Shown here piece by piece: positions 8,173 through 16,330 of a DNA stretch of 64,000 bases. Source of the stretch: Desulfovibrio intestinalis. GTDB taxonomy: Bacteria > Desulfobacterota > Desulfovibrionia > Desulfovibrionales > Desulfovibrionaceae. The first letter of the stretch is position 1; every line of letters begins with the position of its first letter. Under the pieces are notes generated by a model. It did not search any database. It was given only the letters and a program-made list of their open reading frames with translations, and was not told the DNA's origin. The DNA lies in assembly GCF_014202345.1 (NCBI RefSeq), contig NZ_JACHGO010000006.1, forward strand, positions 248,001 to 312,000, read 5' to 3'. A program made the translations under genes and the position numbers.

Positions 8173-8988
8173 CTATCTCCTGATACCGGCCAGCAGCCGG
8201 GATTCAATTTTGTCAATGATAAAGCCGATGATAGCCCCGGCAATGCCCACACTTACCATGCCCACAACAACCAGGTCGGTACGGCCAAGCATGCGGCCAA
8301 TGGTGATGAGGTAGCCAAGGCCCTGGTCAGAAGCCAGCAGTTCTGCGGCAACAAGGGTAACCCAGCAGTAGGCCAGCGCGATTTGCAGGGCGCCGAACAC
8401 CATAGGCAGGGCAGAGGGCACACAGATGGTGGTAAAGATCTGCCAGTCGGAAGCGCCGTAGGTTCTCGCCATCTGGATATGAACGGGGTTGGTCATCCTT
8501 ACGCCTGTATAGGTATTGATGACACAGGGAACAATGCCCGAAAGCCAGATGATGAAGACCTTGCCGGGCAAACCGATGCCGAACCAGAAAATGGTCAGCG
8601 GAATCCAGGCAACAGGCGGAATGGGGCGAATAATTTCAAAAATGGGGCGCACAAGGCCGCGCACGGTGGTGAACCAGCCCATGGCAAGGCCAAGGGGCAG
8701 GCCAACAATCAGGGCGAGCACATAGCCCAAAAAGGCTTCCTGCATGCTGACCCAGGCGTGCTGCAAAAGCACTGCGCCGTCAGGGGCGGGGTTGGTCAGC
8801 TTGTCGATCATCAGGCGCAGCACATCCAGCGGAGATGTCAGCAGGGTGCTGGGGATGCGCCAGTCTTCAACGTCTGGCGGGGCAATGCAGATCTGCCACA
8901 GGATCAAAAATCCGCAGACACTGAGAACAGGAAGAATGCGAAGCCGAAAGGGCTTGCGAAATGCTTTATCGTTGATATCCATGAACAA
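8173..8988 (-). CDS. ABC transporter permease (NitT/TauT type)
   Basis: A 271-residue inner-membrane permease with about six helices and the EAA loop DWQIFTTICVPSALPMVFG. It is clearly paralogous to the adjacent permease (shared IRPIPPVAWIPLTI-type segment). The presence of two different permease genes and two different ATPase genes with one binding protein suggests an asymmetric transporter rather than the usual homodimers. It lies second in the operon, 18 bp after the first ATPase gene. Confidence 0.88.
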   Translation of the reverse strand: MFMDINDKAFRKPFRLRILPVLSVCGFLILWQICIAPPDVEDWRIPSTLLTSPLDVLRLMIDKLTNPAPDGAVLLQHAWVSMQEAFLGYVLALIVGLPLGLAMGWFTTVRGLVRPIFEIIRPIPPVAWIPLTIFWFGIGLPGKVFIIWLSGIVPCVINTYTGVRMTNPVHIQMARTYGASDWQIFTTICVPSALPMVFGALQIALAYCWVTLVAAELLASDQGLGYLITIGRMLGRTDLVVVGMVSVGIAGAIIGFIIDKIESRLLAGIRR

Positions 8989-9006
8989 AATCCTTCCTTG
9001 CTTTGC

Positions 9007-9771
9007 CTACCACCAGCGGATGAGGTCTGTGACCTGCCGGCGAAGTTCGATGAATTTCGGATCCCTGAAATCCCTCGGACGCGGCAGGTCAACAACTACC
9101 TCCGCCCGAACCTTCGTGGGCTTGGGGCTCAGAACAAGAATACGGTCAGCCACGTACACGGCTTCCTCAATATTATGCGTGACGAAAAGCACGGTGCTTT
9201 TCAACGTCTGCCACAGCTTCACCAGTTCGTCTTCAAGGTAGAAGCGCAGTTTGACGTCCAGCTGCCCGTAGGGTTCGTCCATCAGCAACAGATCGGGATT
9301 AACGGCAAAGGCGCGGGCCACGGCGATGCGCTGCATCATGCTGGCCGAAACCTGGTTGGGATAAAGATTGGCGGTATCTTTAAGGCCCACAAGATCAAGA
9401 ATGAAGTTCAGGTGCTTTTCCATTTCGGGCTTGGGCATTTTTTTAATGCGCATGCCGTAGGCCACGTTTTCAGCCACGGTCAGCCAAGGAAGGGCAGTGG
9501 GTTCCTGAAATACAAAGGCCAGGTTGTGTTTGCGCGGATTGGCCACTTCGCCGTCAATATAGATATTGCCGGAGGTGGTTTCCGTAAGTTTGGACATACA
9601 GTTAAGAAAAGTGGTTTTGCCGCATCCGGTAGGGCCAACAATGCTGACCAGCTCTCCTCGCTTAATGCTGAAGTTGATCTTGTCCAGAACGACAAGATCC
9701 CCATACATTTTGGTGAGGTCCCGGACGGCAATTTTCGCGTCGAAACCGGTACAGTCAGCGCTTTGCTGCAC
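9007..9771 (-). CDS. ABC transporter ATPase with degenerate signature motif
   Basis: A 254-residue ATPase with intact Walker A (GPTGCGKTTFLN) and Walker B (DLLLMDEPYGQLD), but the ABC signature reads VSASMMQRIAVARA where LSGGMxQR is expected. The start is a GTG at 9771 with AAGGAG seven bases upstream; a longer frame from 9861 has no ribosome-binding site. It is the first gene of the operon and lies about 140 bp downstream of a sigma54 promoter. It probably pairs with the 6484-7251 ATPase; the altered signature implies one weak or inactive site, as in asymmetric ABC transporters. Confidence 0.88.
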   Translation of the reverse strand: MQQSADCTGFDAKIAVRDLTKMYGDLVVLDKINFSIKRGELVSIVGPTGCGKTTFLNCMSKLTETTSGNIYIDGEVANPRKHNLAFVFQEPTALPWLTVAENVAYGMRIKKMPKPEMEKHLNFILDLVGLKDTANLYPNQVSASMMQRIAVARAFAVNPDLLLMDEPYGQLDVKLRFYLEDELVKLWQTLKSTVLFVTHNIEEAVYVADRILVLSPKPTKVRAEVVVDLPRPRDFRDPKFIELRRQVTDLIRWW

Positions 9772-9914
9772 GGTGGCACTCCTTGAATGAAAAAGTAACA
9801 AAAACGGCGAGATAAATGCCGAAGAATCGCTGTCCACCCTGCGCGCCAGCTTTTGGCGCATCCGAGAAAATACCTGAGGCTATAGGCCGCACAGTGGTGG
9901 AATGATGGAGGGTT

Positions 9915-9930
9915 TGCATTTTATATACCA
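9915..9930 (-). promoter_or_regulatory. Sigma54 promoter of the ABC operon
   Basis: The minus strand reads TGGTATATAAAATGCA: GG and GC are separated by exactly ten bases, with good -24 and -12 contexts (TGGTAT, ATGCA). It lies 144 bp upstream of the GTG start and downstream of GCGACA-type repeats. Confidence 0.6.
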
Positions 9931-10027
9931 AATTTCACAAACGCAGGGCAATCAACGTTTTTAGCTTGTTTTTGTTTATTCTTTTCGGGCTGGCTGCCCA
10001 CCTGTGTCTGCTCGTATGTGGCCTTTT

Positions 10028-10187
10028 GCGACACCTATGTGGTAGATAGCGACAAATGTGACATATTGTACAAGGCTGGCTGGATTATGTGCTCTACCTA
10101 TAGAAAACCGCAGCAAAAGTGGGGTACTAGGGCCGGGAGAGTTGGCTGAAAGCGCGGCTGGGATATTGGATGCGACAATAATGTCGT
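10028..10187. promoter_or_regulatory. Candidate activator binding sites (UAS) for the ABC operon
   Basis: GCGACA-CCTA-TGTGGT at 10028-10043 and GCGACA-ATAA-TGTCGT at 10172-10187 match the inverted repeat GCGACA-N4-TGTCGC found in the other control regions. A half-site AGCGACA with a nearby TGTGACA lies at 10048-10063. They are about 100-270 bp upstream of the sigma54 promoter, a normal enhancer distance. Confidence 0.5.
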
Positions 10188-10273
10188 GCTGTGGCTTTCA
10201 TGCCACGTTCTGCGTTAACAGGGGCATGAGTATTTGGTCACAAATTTCTATATAGAAACATAGCTTTTTACTT

Positions 10274-10295
10274 AGTTGCATAGCGCAATGCAACT
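10274..10295. promoter_or_regulatory. Inverted repeat downstream of the DMT operon
   Basis: AGTTGCAT-N6-ATGCAACT, 8-bp perfect arms, between the 91-residue gene and the ABC promoter. There is no T-run. It may be an operator or a 3'-end hairpin of the minus-strand transcript. Confidence 0.4.
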
Positions 10296-10416
10296 TAGCA
10301 GCAAAGCCATCGTTGGTCGAATAAAAATAAAATGGTATCGGAATCAGAGAAGATGAAGACAGAAGATAGCAGAGAAGTGTTGGCTTTCACACGGTATTTT
10401 GATCAGCCAGTAAAGT

Positions 10417-10692
10417 TTACAGATATTTTTTTACACGCCTTTCGCCGTCGACACTGATGACATACAGCGTGTCTGCATTGGTATTTTGCATATCATCGCT
10501 ATCAGTTACGGCAAGAATACCCACTGCTCTGAGCGATTGCAGATGGTTTTCAAGATTGGTCAGGTTAACTTGCTTTTCTCCACTGTATAGTGGCGCAAGC
10601 TCGTCGTACACATCTTTGGCGGTGCGGGCCTTGGCATCAAGCATGAGTTCACCGATGGCAAGCCGCATGGGCGGTTTCATTTTGATTTTCAT
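10417..10692 (-). CDS. Small protein paired with DMT transporter (winged-helix-like)
   Basis: A 91-residue hydrophilic protein. Its start codon overlaps the stop of the DMT gene (ATGA), so it is translationally coupled. The sequence (AKDVYDELAPLYSGEKQVNL, then a helix and a short beta-like C-terminus DTLYVISVDGERRVKKYL) has the look of a small winged helix, but no family was recognised. An unassigned protein of similar size (88 residues, 40391-40657) follows the paralogous DMT gene near the choline locus, so the pair is conserved as a unit. Confidence 0.7.
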   Translation of the reverse strand: MKIKMKPPMRLAIGELMLDAKARTAKDVYDELAPLYSGEKQVNLTNLENHLQSLRAVGILAVTDSDDMQNTNADTLYVISVDGERRVKKYL

Positions 10693-11732
10693 GCCATTGC
10701 CGGGGTGCGCAGGTTAACCATTTCGCGGGGGTTGCCCACAACCAGAATTATTCCGGTAAATATGCCCAGAGCACCCAGCACAAGGTTTGTGGTAATGGTC
10801 ACCTCGGTAAAGAGCGCGCTGAAAAGCACGCCCCACAAGGCGTAAGTAACATTGAGCGCCATAGCCCGGCTGACGCCGGTCATGTTCATGCCTGCGTACC
10901 AGCACCTGTAGGAAAGGCAGCCTATAAATCCGGCCAGCGCAAAGAATATAAGCGCCGGGCTGCCGAGGAAGGCCCCGGCCAGCTCAACCGGGGCCTGTAT
11001 GCCGACCCCGCGGAGCACTAGCGAGGTATAGGCAATTGGTATGATAATCGTAAAATACAGCAGTGTAGAGATAATCTGGTATACGTTGAGCGCCAGGCCC
11101 GGTTCGATGAAGTCCATGCCCGATGTCACGCAAACCCCTTCAGCTGCCCACCCGAAAGCGGCCAGAAAGGCAAAAGCGATGCCCGCGTAAAAAGCTGGTC
11201 CAGATTCGCCCCCGGGCGGCGGGGTCCAGCCGATGGTAAATGCGCCAATGACACAAAGCGCAAGGCCGCACGCCCCTCTGAAGGAAATGCGTTCCTTAAG
11301 AAAGATGCGGGCCAACACCGCGGCCATAGCAGGATACAGGGTGGTGATGGGCAAAGTGTACGCCGGCCCGGCCAGAGAAAGGGACATAAGATAGCCCCCC
11401 ATGCCCAGGGGAGCTCCGAAACATGCGCCGAGGATGCACAGCCTGCCGGGTTTGCTGCAAAGGGTGCGCCCTATTTCCCTGATTTTTCCCTGCTTGAAAT
11501 TGATGACCACAGACATGATGGCAGCTGAAAAGTCGTGAAATCCTGCGGCGAACAGGGGGGCCAGCAGCCACAGGGCAGGCGCGTTGAAGGGCTCCGCCAC
11601 AAGCCCTTTTTTAAGAACAATACCGTCCCAGCAAAAAATTACACCAGTAAGAGCCGCGAGGAACAGACCCTTGCGAACGTAAGCCAGTTCTTTGCTCTGG
11701 CGTGGTGTGGCGGTGCCGGAAAGGCTTTTCAT
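10689..11732 (-). CDS. DMT-superfamily (EamA-like) transporter
   Basis: A 347-residue inner-membrane protein with about ten hydrophobic segments and internal duplication, typical of EamA-type drug/metabolite transporters. The motif FAFLAAFGWAAEGVC recurs as FGFLAAFGWGLEGCV in the transporter at 39287, showing that the two are paralogues. The ATG at 11732 follows AAGGAG by 8 bases. It lies 23 bp after the H-protein gene, so it belongs to the OsmC-Lpd-H-protein operon. The substrate is unknown. Confidence 0.85.
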   Translation of the reverse strand: MKSLSGTATPRQSKELAYVRKGLFLAALTGVIFCWDGIVLKKGLVAEPFNAPALWLLAPLFAAGFHDFSAAIMSVVINFKQGKIREIGRTLCSKPGRLCILGACFGAPLGMGGYLMSLSLAGPAYTLPITTLYPAMAAVLARIFLKERISFRGACGLALCVIGAFTIGWTPPPGGESGPAFYAGIAFAFLAAFGWAAEGVCVTSGMDFIEPGLALNVYQIISTLLYFTIIIPIAYTSLVLRGVGIQAPVELAGAFLGSPALIFFALAGFIGCLSYRCWYAGMNMTGVSRAMALNVTYALWGVLFSALFTEVTITTNLVLGALGIFTGIILVVGNPREMVNLRTPAMA

Positions 11733-11755
11733 GAACACGGCTCCTTAATGAGAAC

Positions 11756-12157
11756 CTAGTTTTTTTGCAACAGGGTTTTGTAGGCGGCGCTGTCAGCCAA
11801 AGCGGCTGCGTCAGCGGCGCTGTCGAGCTTGATACGCAACATCCAGCCCTTTTCGTAGGGTGAAATATTCACGAGTGTCGGGGTGGCTTCAAGCTCTTCG
11901 TTGGCAGCCAGAACCGTGCCCGCCACAGGCATGTACAGGGGGTTGACGGATTTGAGGGATTCTACGGTGCCAAACTCGTCGCCAGCGCCAAAGTGCGCGC
12001 CTTCAGCAGGCAGGTCCACAAAGGCGATTTCACCCAACTGGTCCTGGGCAAAGTCGCTGATGCCCACCAGAGCTTCCTCGCCCTCAAGGCGCAGCCACAC
12101 ATGCTCATCAGTAAAGCCCAAGCCTTCGGGCAGAATGATATCGTTCAGTTCTTTCAT
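11756..12157 (-). CDS. Lipoyl carrier protein, glycine cleavage H-protein family
   Basis: A 133-residue protein with the H-protein fold: EHVWLRLEGEEALVGISDFA at the N-terminus and the lipoylation site GTVESLKSVN with Lys69 as the predicted lipoyl-lysine. H-protein normally carries aminomethyl groups between the P- and T-proteins of glycine cleavage, but neither gene is nearby. It lies instead between a dihydrolipoamide dehydrogenase and a transporter, which suggests a separate lipoyl carrier role. ATG at 12157 with GGAG upstream. A 167-bp gap with an inverted repeat separates it from the lpd gene, so it may also have its own control. Confidence 0.9.
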   Translation of the reverse strand: MKELNDIILPEGLGFTDEHVWLRLEGEEALVGISDFAQDQLGEIAFVDLPAEGAHFGAGDEFGTVESLKSVNPLYMPVAGTVLAANEELEATPTLVNISPYEKGWMLRIKLDSAADAAALADSAAYKTLLQKN

Positions 12158-12258
12158 GATCGTCTCCAAAAATTAGTGTGCCGCGTGTGCGCGCATTGTT
12201 TTGTAAAAGGCTCTGCGTCTGCCTGGGCAAACGCCCGCCTTGAAGGCGCAAGCGCTAT

Positions 12259-12282
12259 TTACTGCGTGGTTATACGCAGTAA
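12259..12282. promoter_or_regulatory. Perfect inverted repeat between lpd and the H-protein gene
   Basis: TTACTGCGT-N6-ACGCAGTAA (9-bp perfect arms). There is no poly-T tail, so it is either an operator for an internal promoter or an mRNA processing/stability hairpin. Confidence 0.5.
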
Positions 12283-12324
12283 TAACCGTGCGTTATATTT
12301 CGAATATATGTTCTCTAATCTGCT

Positions 12325-13749
12325 CTAGGACAGACGCTGTACAGCTTCGCCCAGAGCTTCGGCCAATGTGGGATGCGCGTGGATTGTTTCGGCTACGTCC
12401 TTGGCAGAAGCGCCCATGTGCAGGGCAAGCACAGCTTCAGCGATAAGGTCGGTGGCGTGAGCCCCGGCCATATGTACGCCCAGCAGAGCACCGCTGTCGG
12501 CATCGGCCACCACTTTGCAGAAGCCCGGCAGGGCATCCATAGCCTGGGCCTTGCCAAGCTCACGCACATGAAGCAGGGACGTTTTTACTACAAAGCCCGC
12601 ATCGCGCGCCTGGCGCTCGCTCATGCCCACGCAGCCGATTTCCGGCGAGGTGAAGATGGCCGAGGGCACATGACGGTAGTCCATAATGGGGCTCTGGCCG
12701 TCGCTCAGGCAGTCTTTTACCGCGCACATGGCCTCCATTGAGGCCACATGGGCCAGCATGACGCGTGAGGGGCCAAGGGCATCGCCAATGGCGTAAACAT
12801 TGGGCACCGAGGTGCGCATATGTTCGTTGGCTCTGATCCAGCCGCGCTCGTCCACGGCAACGCCAGCTTCCTTGAGGCCAAGCCCTTCGGTATTGGACGT
12901 CCGCCCCACGGTGACGAGCACCATTTCGGCGGAAATAGGCTTTTCGGGGCGCGGCTTGGCGTCGGGGCCAGCAAAGGGCGACGTGGCGAGAACGCCGTGC
13001 ACGCCGTTTTCGTCCACACGAATCTGGGTGAGGGTTTGCCCAAGTTCGCAGGTGATACGGCGTTTTTTCATTTCACGCTGCAAAAGCGTGCTGATTTCTT
13101 CGTCAATGGAGGGCATGGGCAAAAGGCGGTTTTGCCCTTCAACCACAGTGACCGTAGAGCCGAAAGCCTGATAGATGCAGGCCAGTTCACAGCCAATAAC
13201 GCCGCCGCCCACAATCAGGAGCGACGCGGGCACGCGGTCGAGCTTGAGGGCGTCGTCGCTGGTGAGAATGCGCTTGTGGTCGGCGCGCAAGCCGGGCAGG
13301 TCCACAGGGCGTGATCCGGTGGCAAGAATCACATAGTCAGAGGCGATTTCCTGCTTTCCTTCTGGGCAGTCGGCCTCGACCATGCCGGAGTGGAGCAGCC
13401 GGCCCCTGCCGCGCACCAGGGTAACCCCCAGGGCGGCGCAGGTTTTTTCAAGGCCAGTACGCAGGGTGTCGCACACGCGTTCTTTTCTGGCCAGTACGGC
13501 CACGGGATCAACGCTGACGCTGCCTTCAAGCCGCAAGCCGAAGCGGGCGGCGTTCTGGGCGGTTTCAAGCGCCTCGGCAGAAGCCTTGATGGTCTTGGTG
13601 GGGATGCAGCCGTTATTAAGACAGGTGCCGCCCATAGCGTGGCTTTCCACAAGGGTCACGGCCATGCCCGAGCGCGCGGCTTCAAAGGCTGCCGTGTAGC
13701 CGCCGGGGCCGCCACCAATTACAGTAAGTTTTTTTTTCTGGTCAGACAT
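12325..13749 (-). CDS. lpdA: Dihydrolipoamide dehydrogenase (E3)
   Basis: A 474-residue FAD/NAD(P)H disulfide oxidoreductase. The FAD-binding GGGPGGYTAAFEAA is at the N-terminus and the redox-active disulfide is in GGTCLNNGCIPTK. The NAD-binding GGGVIGCELA lies mid-protein, followed by a C-terminal dimerisation domain with the HAHPTLAEALGEA active-site His motif. It reoxidises or reduces lipoyl groups at the expense of NAD(H). It starts 10 bp after the OsmC-like gene stop. No 2-oxoacid dehydrogenase or P/T-protein gene is present, so the likely partner is the lipoyl carrier downstream. Confidence 0.93.
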   Translation of the reverse strand: MSDQKKKLTVIGGGPGGYTAAFEAARSGMAVTLVESHAMGGTCLNNGCIPTKTIKASAEALETAQNAARFGLRLEGSVSVDPVAVLARKERVCDTLRTGLEKTCAALGVTLVRGRGRLLHSGMVEADCPEGKQEIASDYVILATGSRPVDLPGLRADHKRILTSDDALKLDRVPASLLIVGGGVIGCELACIYQAFGSTVTVVEGQNRLLPMPSIDEEISTLLQREMKKRRITCELGQTLTQIRVDENGVHGVLATSPFAGPDAKPRPEKPISAEMVLVTVGRTSNTEGLGLKEAGVAVDERGWIRANEHMRTSVPNVYAIGDALGPSRVMLAHVASMEAMCAVKDCLSDGQSPIMDYRHVPSAIFTSPEIGCVGMSERQARDAGFVVKTSLLHVRELGKAQAMDALPGFCKVVADADSGALLGVHMAGAHATDLIAEAVLALHMGASAKDVAETIHAHPTLAEALGEAVQRLS

Positions 13750-13758
13750 GGCAGGCAC

Positions 13759-14196
13759 CTAGTCGTCAGCTTCAGCAAGATTGAGATTGTATGTGACAGG
13801 AAAAGCCTGATGCAACGAGGCCGTCACAAGGCAGCCCTGGCGCATGACTTTTTCCACACGGTCAAAAATGAACTCATATTCCTCGTCCATACGAACGGTC
13901 ACATCAATGGCAATGCCGGTCACGCGGCCACGGCCCATGTCGTCCGTGCCCGTCTGCAGCGTCGCCTTGCCTTCGATGATTTCATACTTGGCGTTGCGGG
14001 TATCCAGCGCTTTGTCCAAAGCGGCACAATAGCAATACAGAGCAGAGGCAGCCAAAAGTTTTTTGGCTGTTCCCGCCTTTTCATCAGGGGAGGCGGTGCT
14101 GCCGTCAATGGTAAGTACGCCAAGGACGCCGGACTCCATGTCCAGATCTACCTTGCTGCCCTGACGGGTGAGAGAAACGCTGAGTTCATGAGACAT
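13759..14196 (-). CDS. OsmC/Ohr-family thiol peroxidase-like protein
   Basis: A 145-residue protein of the OsmC family. Two Cys-containing helices are present: KLLAASALYCYCAALDKAL and VMRQGCLVTASLHQAF, corresponding to the peroxidatic and resolving positions. OsmC and Ohr reduce organic hydroperoxides, and some use lipoylated proteins plus lipoamide dehydrogenase as electron donor. Here the gene heads an operon with exactly those two partners. Expression is predicted from the sigma54 promoter 65 bp upstream. A YCYC arrangement at the first site is unusual. A role in handling another thiol or sulfur species is also possible. Confidence 0.85.
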   Translation of the reverse strand: MSHELSVSLTRQGSKVDLDMESGVLGVLTIDGSTASPDEKAGTAKKLLAASALYCYCAALDKALDTRNAKYEIIEGKATLQTGTDDMGRGRVTGIAIDVTVRMDEEYEFIFDRVEKVMRQGCLVTASLHQAFPVTYNLNLAEADD

Positions 14197-14260
14197 AAAA
14201 ATCCTCCGGTTCGGAAAAAAGCGGGAGCACGGCGGCTCTGGTTGGTATTGGCCTGCCTAT

Positions 14261-14276
14261 TGCACTATTGGTGCCA
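14261..14276 (-). promoter_or_regulatory. Sigma54 promoter of the OsmC-Lpd-H-protein operon
   Basis: The minus strand reads TGGCACCAATAGTGCA: consensus TGGCAC at -24, GG-N10-GC spacing, GTGCA at -12. The start codon of the OsmC-like gene is 65 bp downstream. Confidence 0.75.
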
Positions 14277-14350
14277 CAAATCACACTGCGTGTAGAAAGC
14301 GCTTTTGTGGTTGTGTTTTTCAGCACATGAGTACAGAATGTCTTCAAGTT

Positions 14351-14387
14351 ACGACAAATAAGTCGCGTCTTGCGACAAATTCCGCAA
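14351..14387. promoter_or_regulatory. Candidate activator sites in the regulator/OsmC intergenic region
   Basis: ACGACA-AATA-AGTCGC (14351-14366) matches GCGACA-N4-TGTCGC with two changes; a further half-site GCGACA lies at 14372-14377. They are 75-110 bp upstream of the sigma54 promoter and just in front of the activator's own gene, so autoregulation is possible. Confidence 0.5.
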
Positions 14388-14399
14388 GGATGGTGTTTT

Positions 14400-15824
14400 A
14401 TGTTCCCGGTTGCCGCTTTCCCTGTTCTCGACGTTGAAAAAAGCTATCGACGTTTGCTTAACCATCTTCCAGGGATGGCGTACCGTTGCCGTATTCTCAA
14501 TGGAAGTGACGTGCCCCTAGGCTTTCTTGACAATGAGCTGGAATTTGTAAGCAAGGGCACCTACGAACTGTTGGGCGTCACCCCGGACGAAATGATGGGC
14601 GGACACCACAATACCATCGAGCGGATGACCCACCCGGACGACTTGGATAACAGCCGGGCCGCCATACGCGACAGTATTGTCGCGCATGAGCCATATCAGG
14701 TCATGTACCGCCTGCTTTTGCCCTCTGGCCGTGTGAAGTGGCTGTGGGACCAGGGCGAGGGCGTATTCGACGAAAACGGCTGTCCACGGTATCTGGAAGG
14801 CCTGATTATGGACGTCAGCGAGCAGAAGTTTCAGGAGCTCGCCCTGCTTGAAGAAAACCAGGCGCTGCGCACGTCGGTCATCAATCTTTACGGCCTTGGC
14901 AACATCGTGGGAAAAAGCGAGCCCATGCGCCGCATATATAGCCAGATTCTGAAGGCCGCCGAAACGGATTCCAACGTTATCATTTACGGTGAAACCGGCT
15001 GTGGCAAAGATCTGGTGGCGCAGAACATCCACGAATACAGCGGCCGTAAGGGGCGCTATGTGCCCGTCAACTGCGGGGCCATCCCCGAGCAGCTGCTTGA
15101 AAGCGAATTTTTCGGGCATGTCAAAGGGGCTTTTTCCGGCGCGCATGCCAACAAGGAAGGCTACATAGGCGCTGCCAACGGCGGCACGCTCTTTCTTGAT
15201 GAAATTGGCGAACTGCCTCTGCACCTTCAGGTCAAGCTGCTGCGCGCGCTGGAAAACAAAATGTACACGCCTGTGGGTGGCAATACGCCCAAAGAATCTT
15301 CCTTTCGATTGATCGCCGCCACCAACCAGGATCTTTCGCGCATGGTGCGTGAAAAAAAGATGCGCTCAGACTTTTACTACCGCATCAACGTGCTTTCCCT
15401 GACCTTGCCGTCACTGCGGGAACGCCAGGGCGACATTCCGCTGCTGGTGGAGGCCTGGCTGGAAAAAAAGGGCTACAACATGGTGCTGCCGCCGCATGTG
15501 CGCCTGATAATTGAGCAGTACGACTGGCCCGGCAACGTGCGCGAACTGCACAACTTTCTTGACCGTTTTCTGGCTTTTGGCGAAGAGGCGCTGACATCGC
15601 TTGGCGATGCCGGGCGGGCTGATCTTTTGCTGACAACGCCGCAGGGCATCACGCTTGATGAAGCCGTGGACCAGCTTGAAGAAAGGATGATCCGGCAGAG
15701 CCTTGAGCGCTGCCGCTGGCACAGGGGCAAGGCCGCGGAATCTCTGGGCCTGAACCTGCGCACGTTTCAGCGAAAGATGAAGCGTCTGGGCATGAACGGG
15801 GACCGCAAGCAGGGCGGCGCGTAG
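14400..15824 (+). CDS. Sigma54-dependent transcriptional activator with PAS sensor
   Basis: A 474-residue protein. A PAS domain (about residues 10-145: PGMAYRCRILNG, YELLGVTPDEMMGG, YLEGLIMDVSEQK) is followed by an AAA+ domain with Walker A GETGCGKDL, Walker B GGTLFLDEIGEL and a GAFSGA loop in place of GAFTGA. The C-terminus is a Fis-type helix-turn-helix (AAESLGLNLRTFQRKMKRLG). The ATG at 14400 has AAGGA 9 bases upstream. No receiver domain is present, so the signal is probably a ligand or redox cue sensed by PAS. It is divergent from the OsmC operon. Three sigma54 promoters and shared inverted repeats nearby suggest it controls the surrounding genes. Confidence 0.93.
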   Translation: MFPVAAFPVLDVEKSYRRLLNHLPGMAYRCRILNGSDVPLGFLDNELEFVSKGTYELLGVTPDEMMGGHHNTIERMTHPDDLDNSRAAIRDSIVAHEPYQVMYRLLLPSGRVKWLWDQGEGVFDENGCPRYLEGLIMDVSEQKFQELALLEENQALRTSVINLYGLGNIVGKSEPMRRIYSQILKAAETDSNVIIYGETGCGKDLVAQNIHEYSGRKGRYVPVNCGAIPEQLLESEFFGHVKGAFSGAHANKEGYIGAANGGTLFLDEIGELPLHLQVKLLRALENKMYTPVGGNTPKESSFRLIAATNQDLSRMVREKKMRSDFYYRINVLSLTLPSLRERQGDIPLLVEAWLEKKGYNMVLPPHVRLIIEQYDWPGNVRELHNFLDRFLAFGEEALTSLGDAGRADLLLTTPQGITLDEAVDQLEERMIRQSLERCRWHRGKAAESLGLNLRTFQRKMKRLGMNGDRKQGGA

Positions 15825-15835
15825 CGCTTTTTAGC

Positions 15836-15965
15836 TTTGAAAATGTAAAGGCTCTGCCGCTGCGTGAGAGTGCACCGCGGCCAAGCGCGGGGTGGATTCT
15901 GCCGGAAATTGCATTCTGGGCAGAACGGCATCTTTGAAATATGTAATATTTCAAAGTATTATACG
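15836..15965 (+). repeat. Repeat family A, copy 1
   Basis: Begins just after the regulator stop: TTTGAAAATGTAAAGGCTCTGC, then TGGATTCTGCCGGAAATTG, ending in TTTGAAATA-TGTAA-TATTTCAAAG. The order of blocks is the same as at 57520-57660 and, more diverged, at 52665-52835. Confidence 0.75.
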
Positions 15966-16026
15966 CTAAAAACGTTTCAGATCAGACAGGTTCGCCCGAA
16001 ATTGGGTTTGAAGCTGCGTGCCGAAA

Positions 16027-16082
16027 ACACAGCAAAGCTCCGTTGTCATGCATCAGCGTGCGACAACGGAGCTTTGCTGTGT
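16027..16082. repeat. Long perfect hairpin (21-bp arms)
   Basis: Left arm 16027-16047 and right arm 16062-16082 are exact reverse complements around a 14-base loop. No T-run follows. This is the longest perfect inverted repeat seen in the window. It lies between two convergent units (regulator, and the truncated phosphodiesterase paralogue), so bidirectional termination or mRNA stabilisation is plausible. Confidence 0.85.
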
Positions 16083-16129
16083 ATGGCCGTGTGCCGCGAG
16101 GACACGCTGGCCGTAACTCTTAAAAGCGC

Positions 16130-16158
16130 GAACGCCCGGGCGGCAGTCCCGGGCGTTC
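16130..16158. repeat. GC-rich hairpin (11-bp arms)
   Basis: GAACGCCCGGG (16130-16140) and CCCGGGCGTTC (16148-16158) pair perfectly over a 7-base loop. It lies 47 bp after the long hairpin and just before a 20-codon frame at 16184-16246 with a GGAGGAGG leader. Confidence 0.75.
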
Positions 16159-16330
16159 GCCATCGGCATGGAGGAGGTCAGGTATGGCTGTTAAACTGGG
16201 CAGCGCGTGCACTCTCGAGCAGCTTTGCGGTGACTTCGCCTTTTAGCCCGCTCATACACTATAGGGGTACGAGTGTTTTAACGGCTGATCCCGCGCTGTA
16301 CTGCGAAAACGCAGGCCACGGTTGACTTGT

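Larger units (their letters stand above)
9772..10416. other. Control region of the ABC operon
   Basis: No gene recognised. It holds a sigma54 promoter (9915-9930), activator-site candidates (10028-10043, 10172-10187), a TTTCTATATAGAAA palindrome (10245-10258) and an inverted repeat at 10274-10295. Confidence 0.6.

Noticed and set aside
8158..9786. Long plus-strand frame (542 codons) opposite the permease and ATPase genes
   Set aside because: Antisense to two clear ABC genes; His/Gly/Asn-rich composition typical of the reverse frame of GC-rich genes.
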